This document shows positions 7,766-16,855 of a DNA stretch of 64,000 nt, one piece after another. This DNA comes from Rahnella bonaserana (GTDB taxonomy: Bacteria; Pseudomonadota; Gammaproteobacteria; Enterobacterales; Enterobacteriaceae). The notes under the pieces were generated by a model. It did no database searches and was not told the origin of the DNA. It saw only the letters and a program-made list of their open reading frames with translations. The stretch's first letter is position 1. Each line of letters starts with the position of its first letter. The position numbers and the translations under genes are program-made. The stretch spans positions 62,001-126,000 of the forward strand of contig NZ_JAFMOW010000060.1 in assembly GCF_019049675.1 (NCBI RefSeq). Direction: 5' to 3'.

Positions 7766-7855
7766 CCCTCAGAGAAATTACCTAATGTGAATTAGCAGTT
7801 TTGTTACCAGCTAATAACATTTTTGTTAATTCACCATGACTGACTTCTCTGAGGG
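7766..7855 (+). promoter_or_regulatory. Nested inverted repeats covering the ribosome-binding site of the first aldehyde dehydrogenase
   Basis: The outer arms CCCTCAGAGAA (7766-7776) and TTCTCTGAGGG (7845-7855) are perfect complements, and the right arm contains the GAGGGG Shine-Dalgarno of the gene starting at 7864. Inside lie GTGAATTA (7787-7794) / TAATTCAC (7827-7834) and ATTAGC (7791-7796) / GCTAAT (7810-7815). They may be LysR-type operators, an RNA switch, or both. Confidence 0.45.
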
Positions 7856-7863
7856 GCAGTACG

Positions 7864-9327
7864 ATGTCGGATGCAGAATTTGTTGCCAGTTTCTCTGATA
7901 AACACGCGATCAACGGCGACCTTCTGCATGGCGATGGCGCAACGCAGAGTATTTTTAATCCCGCCACCGGCGAGGTGATTGCAGAAGTGGCCGAAACGTC
8001 ACTGGCGCAGGTGAATATGGCGGTGAATGCCGCCAGTCAGGCGTTTACCCGCTGGTCACGCACCACACCCGCCGAACGCGCCACTATCCTGTTGCGGATT
8101 GCCGATGCTATCGAAAAGCAGGCGCCGCAGCTGGCGCGTCTCGAAGCTTTGAACTGCGGCAAACCGCTGCATCAGGCGTTGAATGACGATCTGCCAGCCG
8201 CCGTGGATGTGTTCCGGTTTTTCGCCGGAGCTGTCCGGTGTCAGCAGGGGCAGTTGTCCGGTGAATATCTGCCCGGTCATACCTCGATGGTGCGCCGCGA
8301 TCCGCTTGGTGTCGTCGCCTCGATTGCGCCGTGGAATTATCCGCTGATGATGTCGGCGTGGAAAATCGCACCGGCGCTGGCCGCCGGCAACACCGTGGTT
8401 TTCAAACCTTCCGAACATACTCCCCTGACCATTCTTGCCTTACTGCCTGCCTTGCAGGACATTCTGCCGCCGGGCGTTCTCAACGTGATCACCGGCAGCG
8501 GAGAGGGGGTCGGTAACGCACTGGTCAGCCATTCTCACGTTCGTCTGATTTCCCTGACCGGCGATATCGTCACCGGACAGCGGATTTTGCAGGCCGCAGT
8601 TAAAACCGTAAAACGCACTCATCTTGAGCTGGGCGGTAAAGCGCCGGTAATTGTGTGTAATGACGCGGATATTGACGATGTGGTCCACGCCGTCAGCACC
8701 TGGGGCTACTACAACGCGGGACAGGATTGCACCTCCGCCTGCCGCGTATATGCGCAAGCTGGGATCTATGAACGTCTGGTGGAAAAACTGGGCGAAGCGG
8801 TTGCTCAGTTGCCGTTCGCCAAAAAGAATGACAGCGAAAACTTTATGGGACCGCTGATAAGCAGCCGACAGCGCGACCGCGTCTCCAGCTTTGTCGAGCG
8901 GGCGCTGAGTCAGCCGCATATCGAACGCATTACCGGCGCGGCATCCCATTCGGGTTCCGGTTTTTATTACCAGCCGACGCTGCTGGCGGGCTGCCTGCAA
9001 ACTGATGAAATCGTCCAGCGCGAAGTGTTCGGGCCGGTGGTCAGCGTGACGCGTTTTGACTCGCTGGAACAGGTCGTCAGCTGGGCCAACGAATCTGAAT
9101 ACGGACTGGCTTCCTCAGTCTGGACACAAAATATCGACCTCGCCATGCAGATATCCTCGCATCTGCAATATGGCACCACGTGGATTAACACCCACTTTTC
9201 CCTGGTCAGTGAAATGCCGCACGGCGGACTCAAACGCTCCGGCTACGGCAACGATCTTTCCAGTTATTCCTTACAGGACTACAGCGTAGTCAGACACATC
9301 ATGGCGAAGTTTAAACCTCAATTCTAA
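7864..9327 (+). CDS. Aldehyde dehydrogenase, gamma-aminobutyraldehyde dehydrogenase-like (PatD paralogue)
   Basis: 487 aa, full-length NAD(P)-dependent ALDH. Catalytic Glu255 is in LELGGKAPV, nucleophile Cys289 in NAGQDCTSAC, and the motifs [22 protein letters not shown] and EMPHGGLKRSGYG are intact. It is very similar to the PatD at 13471, with the same AGQDCT pattern, so the substrate is probably 4-aminobutyraldehyde or a related amino-aldehyde from putrescine or spermidine breakdown. It opens the operon with ydcS 35 bp downstream. Having a PatD-like gene at both ends of ydcSTUV is unusual compared with E. coli. Confidence 0.9.
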   Translation: MSDAEFVASFSDKHAINGDLLHGDGATQSIFNPATGEVIAEVAETSLAQVNMAVNAASQAFTRWSRTTPAERATILLRIADAIEKQAPQLARLEALNCGKPLHQALNDDLPAAVDVFRFFAGAVRCQQGQLSGEYLPGHTSMVRRDPLGVVASIAPWNYPLMMSAWKIAPALAAGNTVVFKPSEHTPLTILALLPALQDILPPGVLNVITGSGEGVGNALVSHSHVRLISLTGDIVTGQRILQAAVKTVKRTHLELGGKAPVIVCNDADIDDVVHAVSTWGYYNAGQDCTSACRVYAQAGIYERLVEKLGEAVAQLPFAKKNDSENFMGPLISSRQRDRVSSFVERALSQPHIERITGAASHSGSGFYYQPTLLAGCLQTDEIVQREVFGPVVSVTRFDSLEQVVSWANESEYGLASSVWTQNIDLAMQISSHLQYGTTWINTHFSLVSEMPHGGLKRSGYGNDLSSYSLQDYSVVRHIMAKFKPQF

Positions 9328-9362
9328 AAACAACATTTACGACGACAGGACAGGAGTAAGCG

Positions 9363-10520
9363 ATGAATAAGAACAAAGGTGTTTACGCTTTATCTGCTAT
9401 TTGTTTGGGCCTGCTGAGTTTTTTTAATAGCGCGCTGGCCGCAGACGCACCCACCAGTCTTGGCAAAGGCGAAGGCCAGTTAAATATTGTCGCGTGGCCG
9501 GGGTATATCGAGCGCGGCGAGAGCGACAAAAATTACGACTGGGTAACGCAGTTTGAGAAGCAAACCAGCTGCAAGGTGAATGTAAAAACCGCAGCGACGT
9601 CCGATGAAATGGTCAGCCTGATGGCGAAAGGCGGCTATGACCTGGTGACGGCGTCCGGCGATGCTTCGCTGCGTCTGATTTACGGTAAACGTGTGCAGCC
9701 TATTAATCCTGCGCTGATCCCTAACTGGAAAAACGTCGACCCGCGCCTGACCAAAGGCGCATGGTTTAACGTCGGCGGAAAAGTGTACGGCACGCCCTAT
9801 CAGTGGGGTCCTAACCTGCTGATGTACAACACTAAAACGTTCCCGACGCCGCCGGACAGCTGGGCGGTGATTTTTGTGCCGCAAAATCTGCCGGATGGTA
9901 AACCGAATCAGGGACGCGTTCAGGCGTATGACGGTCCTATCGCCATTGCCGATGCCGCGCTGTACCTGAAAACCACGCAGCCGGATCTCAAAATCGAAGA
10001 CCCGTATCAGCTCAACGACACCCAGTATCAGGCGGTGCTGAAACTGCTGCGCGCCCAGCATCCGCTGATCCACCGTTACTGGCACGACGCCTCCGTGCAG
10101 ATGAGCGATTTTAAAAACGAAGGCGTGGTCGCCAGTTCCTCATGGCCGTATCAGGCCAACTCACTAAAAGGCGAGAAACAGCCGATTGCTACTGTATTCC
10201 CGAAAGAAGGCGTCACCGGCTGGGCGGATACCACCATGTTAGCGGCGGATTCCGAACACCCGAACTGCGCTTATCAGTGGATGAACTGGTCGCTTGAACC
10301 GAAAGTGCAGGGCGACGTCGCCGCCTGGTTTGGTTCCGTACCCGCGGTACCGGCGGGATGTAAAGCCAGCCCGTTGTTAGGCGCAGAAGGCTGTCAGACC
10401 AACGGCTTCGATAAATTTACATCGATTTCATTCTGGAAAACGCCACAGTCGGAAGGCGGTAAGTTCGTTCCATACAGCAAATGGACTCAAGACTATATCG
10501 CTATCATGGGCGGTCGTTAA
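9363..10520 (+). CDS. ydcS: Polyamine ABC transporter substrate-binding protein YdcS
   Basis: 385 aa with a cleavable Sec signal peptide ending near ...SALAADA. The mature protein follows E. coli YdcS closely (LNIVAWPGYIERG, TAATSDEMVSLM, YDLVTASGDASLRLI, GTPYQWGPNLLMYNTKTFPTPPDSW, and the end WTQDYIAIMGGR). It is a PotD/spermidine-type periplasmic binding protein of the YdcSTUV importer; E. coli YdcS has also been reported to have polyhydroxybutyrate synthase activity. It has an AGGAG ribosome-binding site and is followed by a 170-bp gap before ydcT. Confidence 0.95.
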   Translation: MNKNKGVYALSAICLGLLSFFNSALAADAPTSLGKGEGQLNIVAWPGYIERGESDKNYDWVTQFEKQTSCKVNVKTAATSDEMVSLMAKGGYDLVTASGDASLRLIYGKRVQPINPALIPNWKNVDPRLTKGAWFNVGGKVYGTPYQWGPNLLMYNTKTFPTPPDSWAVIFVPQNLPDGKPNQGRVQAYDGPIAIADAALYLKTTQPDLKIEDPYQLNDTQYQAVLKLLRAQHPLIHRYWHDASVQMSDFKNEGVVASSSWPYQANSLKGEKQPIATVFPKEGVTGWADTTMLAADSEHPNCAYQWMNWSLEPKVQGDVAAWFGSVPAVPAGCKASPLLGAEGCQTNGFDKFTSISFWKTPQSEGGKFVPYSKWTQDYIAIMGGR

Positions 10521-10690
10521 TACGCGGCATCCTTTGCGCTGTCTCTGCGTTGGCTGCACTCTCTCACCCGAATCACTGACCTGTGTCAGCTCATCGGGAT
10601 TCGTGAGTTTGCCGCCTTGATACAACACAAATGATTTTGCGTATTCCAGTGGAATTGGTTTTTTCAAAAATGAAACCCCGGGAGCTGACT

Positions 10691-11713
10691 ATGCCCGCCG
10701 TACAATTTATCAATGTTTCCCGAATATTCGGGGAAACCAAAGCCGTCGATAATGTGTCGATTGATATTCAGGACGGCGAATTCTTTTCCATGCTCGGGCC
10801 TTCGGGCTCGGGTAAAACCACCTGCCTGCGCCTGATTGCCGGGTTTGAAACGCTGTCATCCGGTTCCATCCGCATTCATGGAAAAGAGGCCACAAAACTC
10901 GCGCCGTATGAGCGGGATGTGAATACCGTCTTTCAGGATTACGCGCTGTTTCCGCACATGACCGTGCTGGAGAACGTTGCGTATGGCCTGATGGTGAAAG
11001 GCGTGGGCAAAAAAGAACGCAATATCCGTGCGATGGAAGCGCTGGAACGGGTGGCGCTAGGTTTTACCGCTGCGCGCAAGCCCGCGTTTTTATCCGGTGG
11101 TCAGCGTCAGCGCGTGGCTCTGGCGCGGGCGCTGGTAAATCAGCCCAGCGTTCTGCTGCTCGATGAACCGCTCGGCGCGCTCGATCTGAAACTGCGAGAG
11201 CAAATGCAGGGCGAGCTGAAAAAACTGCAACGCGAACTGGGCATAACCTTCATTTTCGTCACGCATGACCAGAGTGAAGCCTTGTCGATGTCGGATCGCG
11301 TGGCGGTGTTTAACAACGGGCGCATCGAGCAGGTGGATTCACCGCGCGAGCTGTATCTCAATCCGCGCACGGCGTTTGTCGCGCAGTTTGTCGGTACCGC
11401 CAATGTGCTTAATTCTGATCTCTCCCTCAGGCTCACCGGCCTTGCCGGCAGCCGTTCGATTCGTCCGGAACATATCCGCCTGACGCCGCAACCGCAAACC
11501 GACAGCAATATTGTGCAGGTCAGCGCCATCCTGAAAGATATCCATTTTCAGGGTGCAGCCACGCGCTACGAACTGGCGCTGGCTGGCGGCGAGCGGCTGT
11601 TTGTCAGCGAACCGAATAATCTGGCGGCCAGCCTGCAAACCCGCTTCCAGACCGGGCAACCGGTGGTGGCGTGCTGGAACCGGGACGCCATGGTGGCGCT
11701 GCTTGAGGGTTAA
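10691..11713 (+). CDS. ydcT: Polyamine ABC transporter ATPase YdcT
   Basis: 340 aa. The start at 10691 is set by GGAGCTGACT before ATG and by agreement with the E. coli start; longer upstream readings lack support. It has Walker A GPSGSGKT, signature LSGGQRQR, Walker B LLLDEP and switch THD, plus a C-terminal TOBE-like domain (SIRPEHIRLTP) as in PotA-type ATPases. It energises uptake through YdcU and YdcV and lies 3 bp upstream of ydcU. Confidence 0.95.
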   Translation: MPAVQFINVSRIFGETKAVDNVSIDIQDGEFFSMLGPSGSGKTTCLRLIAGFETLSSGSIRIHGKEATKLAPYERDVNTVFQDYALFPHMTVLENVAYGLMVKGVGKKERNIRAMEALERVALGFTAARKPAFLSGGQRQRVALARALVNQPSVLLLDEPLGALDLKLREQMQGELKKLQRELGITFIFVTHDQSEALSMSDRVAVFNNGRIEQVDSPRELYLNPRTAFVAQFVGTANVLNSDLSLRLTGLAGSRSIRPEHIRLTPQPQTDSNIVQVSAILKDIHFQGAATRYELALAGGERLFVSEPNNLAASLQTRFQTGQPVVACWNRDAMVALLEG

Positions 11714-11716
11714 ACG

Positions 11717-12661
11717 ATGGATATCAGTATGACTCCTTACGAGAAGCGGGCGCGGCGTGGCCGGGCGCTGATCACCTTTCTGCATCATCGCCCCGGTTTT
11801 TATCTGGCGCTGCTGCTGGTTCCGCCGTTGTTGTGGTTCGGTGCCATCTATCTAGGGTCGCTGTTTGCGCTGCTATGGCAGGGTTTGTATACCTTCGACG
11901 ATTTCACCATGACGGTGTCTTCGACGCTGACCACCGCCAACTTGCGCGCGCTGTTCGATCCGGTGAACGCTGACATCATTATCCGCACGGTGAGCATGGC
12001 GCTGCTGGTGTCGTTTTTCAGCGCGGTGCTGGCGTTTCCGATTGCCTATTACATGGCGCGCTACATTACGGGCAAGAAAAAAGCCTTCTTCTATGTCGCG
12101 ATCATGCTGCCGATGTGGGCGAGTTACATCGTCAAAGCCTATGCGTGGACGCTGCTGCTTTCCAAAGGCGGCGTGCTGCAATGGTTCCTCGAACATCTCG
12201 GGCTGGAACCGCTGCTGACCGGGATGCTGAGTTTGCCGGGTATCGGCGGCAATACGCTGTCAACGTCGGGGATAGGTCGCTTCTGGGTGTTCGTCTACAT
12301 CTGGCTGCCGTTTATGATTTTGCCGATTCAGGCGGCGCTGGAACGTCTGCCGCCGTCGCTTATTCAGGCATCCGAAGATTTGGGCGCGAAACCCTGGCAA
12401 ACGTTGCGCTATGTCATCTTCCCGCTGGCGGTGCCGGGCATTGCGGCCGGTTCGATTTTCACCTTCTCCCTGACGCTGGGCGATTACATCATCCCGCAGC
12501 TGGTGGGACCGCCGGGGTATTACATCGGCAATATGGTGTATTCCCAGCAGGGGTCGATTGGCAACATGCCGATGGCGGCGGCGTTCACGCTGGTGCCGAT
12601 CGTGCTGATTGCTGTTTATCTGTCGATGGTTAAACGACTGGGAGCTTTCGATGCACTCTAA
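11717..12661 (+). CDS. ydcU: Polyamine ABC transporter permease YdcU
   Basis: 314 aa, six transmembrane segments, PotB-like. The EAA loop is present as [25 protein letters not shown]. The C-terminal half matches E. coli YdcU almost residue for residue, ending [10 protein letters not shown]. The 3' end overlaps the start of ydcV by 11 bp, which implies translational coupling. Confidence 0.95.
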   Translation: MDISMTPYEKRARRGRALITFLHHRPGFYLALLLVPPLLWFGAIYLGSLFALLWQGLYTFDDFTMTVSSTLTTANLRALFDPVNADIIIRTVSMALLVSFFSAVLAFPIAYYMARYITGKKKAFFYVAIMLPMWASYIVKAYAWTLLLSKGGVLQWFLEHLGLEPLLTGMLSLPGIGGNTLSTSGIGRFWVFVYIWLPFMILPIQAALERLPPSLIQASEDLGAKPWQTLRYVIFPLAVPGIAAGSIFTFSLTLGDYIIPQLVGPPGYYIGNMVYSQQGSIGNMPMAAAFTLVPIVLIAVYLSMVKRLGAFDAL

Positions 12662-13457
12662 ACGCGCACCCTGGTTACTCAAACTGTCCGCGTGGGGCGG
12701 GCTGGTATTCCTGCATTTCCCGCTGCTGATCATCGCGGTATACGCCTTTAACACCGAAGACGCGGCATTCAGTTTTCCGCCGAAAGGCTTCACGCTGCAC
12801 TGGTTTGCAGTGGCTGCCGGGCGGCATGACATCCTCGACGCTGTCTGGCTCTCGGTGCAAATCGCCTGTTACGCCACGGTGATTGCCATGGTGCTGGGCA
12901 CGCTGGCGGCTGCGGCGCTGTACCGGCGCAATTTCTGCGGCAAAAACAGCATCACCTTGCTGTTCATGCTGCCGATTGCCCTGCCGGGGATTATCACCGG
13001 GCTGGCACTGCTCAATGCCTTTCATGCCGCGCAGATCGAGCCGGGTATGCTGACCATCGTTATCGGTCACGCCACGTTCTGCATGGTAATTGTTTACAAC
13101 AACGTCATTGCCCGTTTCCGCCGCATCACCCACAGCCTGATTGAGGCATCGATGGACTTAGGCGCCGACGGCTGGCAGACCTTCCGCTACATCATTTTAC
13201 CCAACCTGAGCACCGCGCTGCTGGCGGGCGGAATGCTGGCCTTTGCGCTGTCTTTCGACGAAATCATCGTCACTACCTTCACCGCCGGACACGAGCGCAC
13301 GCTGCCTATCTGGCTGCTCAATCAGCTGGGACGTCCGCGTGAAGTGCCGGTCACCAACGTGGTAGCGCTGTGTCTGATGGTACTGACCATGATCCCGATC
13401 CTGGGCGCGTGGTATCTGACAAGAAACGGGTCTGATGTGGCCGGTGACGGCAAATAA
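12651..13457 (+). CDS. ydcV: Polyamine ABC transporter permease YdcV
   Basis: 268 aa, PotC-like permease. The start at 12651 ([12 protein letters not shown]) fits the E. coli start and lies inside the end of ydcU with GGGAGC upstream. The EAA loop is [21 protein letters not shown]. It forms the membrane pore with YdcU. A TAATAAGGAAACACTA leader then runs into patD. Confidence 0.95.
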   Translation: MHSKRAPWLLKLSAWGGLVFLHFPLLIIAVYAFNTEDAAFSFPPKGFTLHWFAVAAGRHDILDAVWLSVQIACYATVIAMVLGTLAAAALYRRNFCGKNSITLLFMLPIALPGIITGLALLNAFHAAQIEPGMLTIVIGHATFCMVIVYNNVIARFRRITHSLIEASMDLGADGWQTFRYIILPNLSTALLAGGMLAFALSFDEIIVTTFTAGHERTLPIWLLNQLGRPREVPVTNVVALCLMVLTMIPILGAWYLTRNGSDVAGDGK

Positions 13458-13470
13458 TAAGGAAACACTA

Positions 13471-14889
13471 ATGCAAACGAACATGCTGATTAATGGTGAG
13501 CTGGTTGCCGGAGAAGGAACGTCGTTGCCGGTTTACAACCCGCATAACGGGCAGGAAATAGTGCGACTTGCGCAGGCCAGCGAGCAGCAGACCAAACAGG
13601 CTGTCGATCTGGCGCACAAAGCTTTTACCGACTGGGGGCAGACCACGCCGAAAACCCGTTCTGAGTTGTTACTGGCGCTGGCCGAGCGCATTGAACGCAA
13701 TGCTGAAGCCCTCGCAAAACTCGAATCGCTGAACTGCGGTAAACCTTTTCATCTGGCGCTGGGCGATGAAATTCCGGCGGTGGCCGATGTATTTCGTTAC
13801 TTTGCCGGTGCCAGCCGTTGCCTGAACGGACTGGCCAGCGGCGAGTATCTGACCGGACATACCTCCATGATCCGCCGTGATCCGCTGGGGGTGATTGCCT
13901 CTATCGCACCGTGGAATTATCCCCTGATGATGGCCGCGTGGAAAATTGCGCCGGCGCTGGCGGCGGGCAATTGCGTGGTGATCAAACCGTCTGAAATCAC
14001 GCCGCTGACGGCGCTGAAGCTGGGCGAACTGGCGCAGGATTTGTTCCCGGCGGGCGTGCTGAATGTGTTGTTTGGCGACGGTCAGACCGTCGGTAACGCG
14101 CTGACGCATCACGATAAAGTGCGGATGATTTCCCTGACCGGTTCGGTCGCAACCGGCGAGAAAATTGTCGCGCAGGCAACCAGCGGCATCAAACGCACGC
14201 ATATGGAACTCGGCGGTAAAGCGCCGGTGATTGTGTTTGATGACGCGGATATCGATCAGGTCGTCGAAGGCGTGCGCACGTTCGGTTTTTACAACGCCGG
14301 ACAAGACTGCACCGCAGCCTGTCGCCTCTACGTGCAGAAAGGTGTGTATGCGCGGCTGGTCAACGCGCTGGGCGAAGCGGTTTCTACTCTCAAACTTGGG
14401 ACGGATGAAAGCGCAGAAATGGGACCGCTGGTATCGGCAGCACATTTAGAACGGGTGGAAGGTTTCGTGCAACGTGCAAAACAGCAGGCGCATATTCAGG
14501 TGGTCACCGGCGGCGAACGCGTGCGCGGCGAAGGCTATTATTTCCAGCCCACCGTGCTGGCGGGGGCGCGTCAGGAAGATGAAATTGTGCAACGTGAAGT
14601 GTTCGGGCCGGTGGTTAGCATCACCGAATTCGACACTGAAGAGCAGGTTCTCGACTGGGCAAACGAGTCAAATTACGGGCTGGCTTCATCGGTCTGGACG
14701 CAAAACATCGGTCGTGCCCATCGACTCAGTGCCCGTCTGCAATACGGCTGCACCTGGGTGAATACGCACTTCATGCTGGTCAGCGAAATGCCGCACGGCG
14801 GACAAAAACAGTCCGGCTACGGCAAAGATATGTCCATGTACGGACTGGAAGATTACACGGCAATCCGGCATGTGATGATTAAACACTAG
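13471..14889 (+). CDS. patD: Gamma-aminobutyraldehyde dehydrogenase PatD
   Basis: 472 aa. The start at 13471 (AAGGAAACACTA before ATG) gives the E. coli PatD/YdcW length and N-terminus. Catalytic Glu246 (MELGGKAPV) and Cys280 (AGQDCTAAC) are present, and the C-terminus [14 protein letters not shown] is as in PatD. It oxidises 4-aminobutyraldehyde to GABA after putrescine transamination. The transaminase partner (patA) is not in the window. Last gene of the ydc operon. Confidence 0.95.
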   Translation: MQTNMLINGELVAGEGTSLPVYNPHNGQEIVRLAQASEQQTKQAVDLAHKAFTDWGQTTPKTRSELLLALAERIERNAEALAKLESLNCGKPFHLALGDEIPAVADVFRYFAGASRCLNGLASGEYLTGHTSMIRRDPLGVIASIAPWNYPLMMAAWKIAPALAAGNCVVIKPSEITPLTALKLGELAQDLFPAGVLNVLFGDGQTVGNALTHHDKVRMISLTGSVATGEKIVAQATSGIKRTHMELGGKAPVIVFDDADIDQVVEGVRTFGFYNAGQDCTAACRLYVQKGVYARLVNALGEAVSTLKLGTDESAEMGPLVSAAHLERVEGFVQRAKQQAHIQVVTGGERVRGEGYYFQPTVLAGARQEDEIVQREVFGPVVSITEFDTEEQVLDWANESNYGLASSVWTQNIGRAHRLSARLQYGCTWVNTHFMLVSEMPHGGQKQSGYGKDMSMYGLEDYTAIRHVMIKH

Positions 14890-14914
14890 CATCCGGCTTC
14901 GGCAGATTTACAGG

Positions 14915-14942
14915 GCTGGCGGCGTTCCCGCCAGCTTATTTT
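14915..14942 (+). terminator. Terminator of the ydc-patD operon
   Basis: GCTGGCGG / CCGCCAGC 8-bp stem with a CGTTC loop, then TTATTTTC. It also lies just past the end of convergent tehB. Confidence 0.75.
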
Positions 14943-14946
14943 CACA

Positions 14947-15546
14947 TCAAATCTTTTTCGCCAGCAGCGTCGCAAAGCGCAGCTTATAGCGGTTACCGTT
15001 TTCATCGCGTTTATGCAGCTCGCCCACGTTTTCGTTGTACTTCACAATTTCCCAGCCACGGTAATAATCACGCAATTCTTCAGGCTGGAAGGTGAACGGG
15101 AAGGGCAGCGGACACGGATAATCCGGGCTGTCCATCGCGGCGACAATCAGGTTGTAGCCTCCGGTTTTCGTCGCAGCGTGCATGTCCTGAATAATGTGCG
15201 GAATGCTGTCGCGCTGCAGGAACATCATCACCACCGTTGAAAAGATAAAATCGTATTCGCCGGTAAAACGGTGCGTATTCAGATCCTGTTCGCTGATGTC
15301 GATATTTTGCAGGGATTCTGCCGCAATAATGTCATTCACTTTCGCAACGCTCATCGCATTGTTGTCCCAGCCGGTGACATTAAAGCCTTTCAGGTTGAGA
15401 TACAGCGAGTTACGTCCGCTGCCACACCCTAAATCCAGCGCTTTGCCGGGCTGCACGTAATTTACTGCGTTGAGAATTTCAGAATGGGTACGGGTCAGAC
15501 CGTATTTTTCGGTGTAGTAGTCTTCTGGTGCGAGGTGTTGTGTCAT
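14947..15546 (-). CDS. tehB: Tellurite resistance SAM-dependent methyltransferase TehB
   Basis: 199 aa. The SAM motif [14 protein letters not shown] is at ~37-49, and the block [21 protein letters not shown] and the end [11 protein letters not shown] match E. coli TehB throughout. It is a cytoplasmic methyltransferase that detoxifies tellurite, probably through volatile methylated products. E. coli has tehA upstream; no tehA is seen here, so tehB stands alone, divergent from a Vat-like acetyltransferase. Confidence 0.92.
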   Translation of the reverse strand: MTQHLAPEDYYTEKYGLTRTHSEILNAVNYVQPGKALDLGCGSGRNSLYLNLKGFNVTGWDNNAMSVAKVNDIIAAESLQNIDISEQDLNTHRFTGEYDFIFSTVVMMFLQRDSIPHIIQDMHAATKTGGYNLIVAAMDSPDYPCPLPFPFTFQPEELRDYYRGWEIVKYNENVGELHKRDENGNRYKLRFATLLAKKI

Positions 15547-15669
15547 TCGCGGATTTCCTGAATAGTGAATCGATTACCTGCGATTATCCTCTAAAATAGA
15601 GTGCGCGCACCATGACTCTTAGTGGGGTCTGCATCATATCCCGCCGGGGCATTTATATAAGGAGATAAC

Positions 15670-16299
15670 ATGTCTGGTCCGTCCCCCGATAACAAGCATC
15701 CGATGGAGGGATTTCCTCAGGTCTGCTTCATCAAAAACACCGTCAGCAACCCCGATATTATTATTGGCGACTACACCTACTATGACGATCCTGTCGATTC
15801 AGAAGATTTCGAGCGCAACGTGCTTTATCACTTTCCGTTTATTGGCGATAAGCTGGTGATTGGAAAGTTCTGTGCGCTGGCCCGCGGGGTGAAATTCATC
15901 ATGAACGGGGCGAATCACAAGCTCTCGGGCATTTCGACCTATCCGTTTCAGATATTTGGCAACGGATGGGAAAAGGTGATGCCTGCGGCAGAAGACCTGC
16001 CTTATAAAGGCGATACGGTGATCGGGAATGATGTCTGGATTGGCTATGAAGCCCTGTTTATGCCCGGCGTTAAGGTCGGGAACGGCGCCATCGTTTCATC
16101 GAAATCGGTGGTCACCGGCGATGTCCCTGCTTACGCCATCGTGGGAGGTAATCCGGCTAAGGTCATCAGATACCGTTTCGACAGTGAGACAATCGCCCGC
16201 CTGGAGCAGATCGCCTGGTGGAACTGGCCGGTTGAGAAGATATCTGCCCATCTGGCGTTGATCACCGCTGGTGACGTTGATGCGCTGGCCGCCTGCTGA
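15670..16299 (+). CDS. Vat/CatB-family xenobiotic O-acetyltransferase
   Basis: 209 aa. It is a left-handed beta-helix hexapeptide acetyltransferase of the xenobiotic (XAT) class. The family signature blocks are clear: GDYTYYDD, IGKFCALARGVKFIMNGANHK with the catalytic His of the NGANH motif, YPFQIFGNGWEK, then DTVIGNDVWIGYEALFMPGVKVGNGAIV and WWNWP. Vat enzymes inactivate streptogramin A and CatB enzymes chloramphenicol; the opening GPSPDNKHPMEG recalls Vat proteins most. An AAGGAG ribosome-binding site is present. The real substrate in this organism is untested. Confidence 0.85.
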   Translation: MSGPSPDNKHPMEGFPQVCFIKNTVSNPDIIIGDYTYYDDPVDSEDFERNVLYHFPFIGDKLVIGKFCALARGVKFIMNGANHKLSGISTYPFQIFGNGWEKVMPAAEDLPYKGDTVIGNDVWIGYEALFMPGVKVGNGAIVSSKSVVTGDVPAYAIVGGNPAKVIRYRFDSETIARLEQIAWWNWPVEKISAHLALITAGDVDALAAC

Positions 16300-16308
16300 T
16301 TTTGACGA

Positions 16309-16836
16309 TCAGCGGATTGTGCGGTGATCTGTCTGCCGGTAAAGGTAACTGCCTGTGCCATGTACCGGATCACCTTCAAAACCAACTTTTTGCATGCCGA
16401 TTTTCTCCAGCACGCGCTGCGAAGCCAGATGATTTTCGCGCACGGTGGCGGAGATCCGCTCAAGATGCAGTTTTTCGAAACCTGCGTTCAGCGATGCGCT
16501 GGCAAATTCCGTTGCCAGCCCTTTTCCCCACGCGATGGTCGCAAAGCGATAGCCGAGAAATACCCGGTGATTTTCGTAGCCTTCACGAACTCCAAGCCCA
16601 CCAAAACCGATAATCTCATCAGGCTTATGACTCAGCGCTATCGCCCAGTGCCCGAAACCGTGTTCCGGCCATTCCTGTAACCAGCCGCTCAGTTTTTCCT
16701 TCGCTGCCGCCATGTCTTTTAACGGGCCGCGCGGATTAAACAGGTTAGTTTGCGGATCGCCGTAAATAGCAAAAAATGAACCGATGTCATCAGCCTCTAC
16801 AGGCCGGAGCAACAACCGCGATGTTTCGAGGAGCAT
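16309..16836 (-). CDS. GNAT-family N-acetyltransferase (RimJ/RimL-like)
   Basis: 175 aa from the ATG at 16836 (MLLETSRLLLRPVEADD), the conventional start of this family; the longer reading adds unrelated sequence. The pattern of ETSRLLLRP, then IGFGGLGV, GYRFATIAWGKGLATEFASASL (acetyl-CoA loop) and N..S.RVLEKIGM is typical of the RimJ/RimL-type GNAT_3 subgroup. The substrate is unknown. It converges on the Vat-like gene and lies 19 bp downstream of a LysR gene on the same strand. Confidence 0.85.
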   Translation of the reverse strand: MLLETSRLLLRPVEADDIGSFFAIYGDPQTNLFNPRGPLKDMAAAKEKLSGWLQEWPEHGFGHWAIALSHKPDEIIGFGGLGVREGYENHRVFLGYRFATIAWGKGLATEFASASLNAGFEKLHLERISATVRENHLASQRVLEKIGMQKVGFEGDPVHGTGSYLYRQTDHRTIR

Positions 16837-16855
16837 AGTCAGCGTTTTCCTTCTG

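Noticed and set aside
13669-14445. 258-codon minus-strand frame inside patD
   Set aside because: Antisense to a conserved catalytic gene with both active-site residues; no family features of its own.
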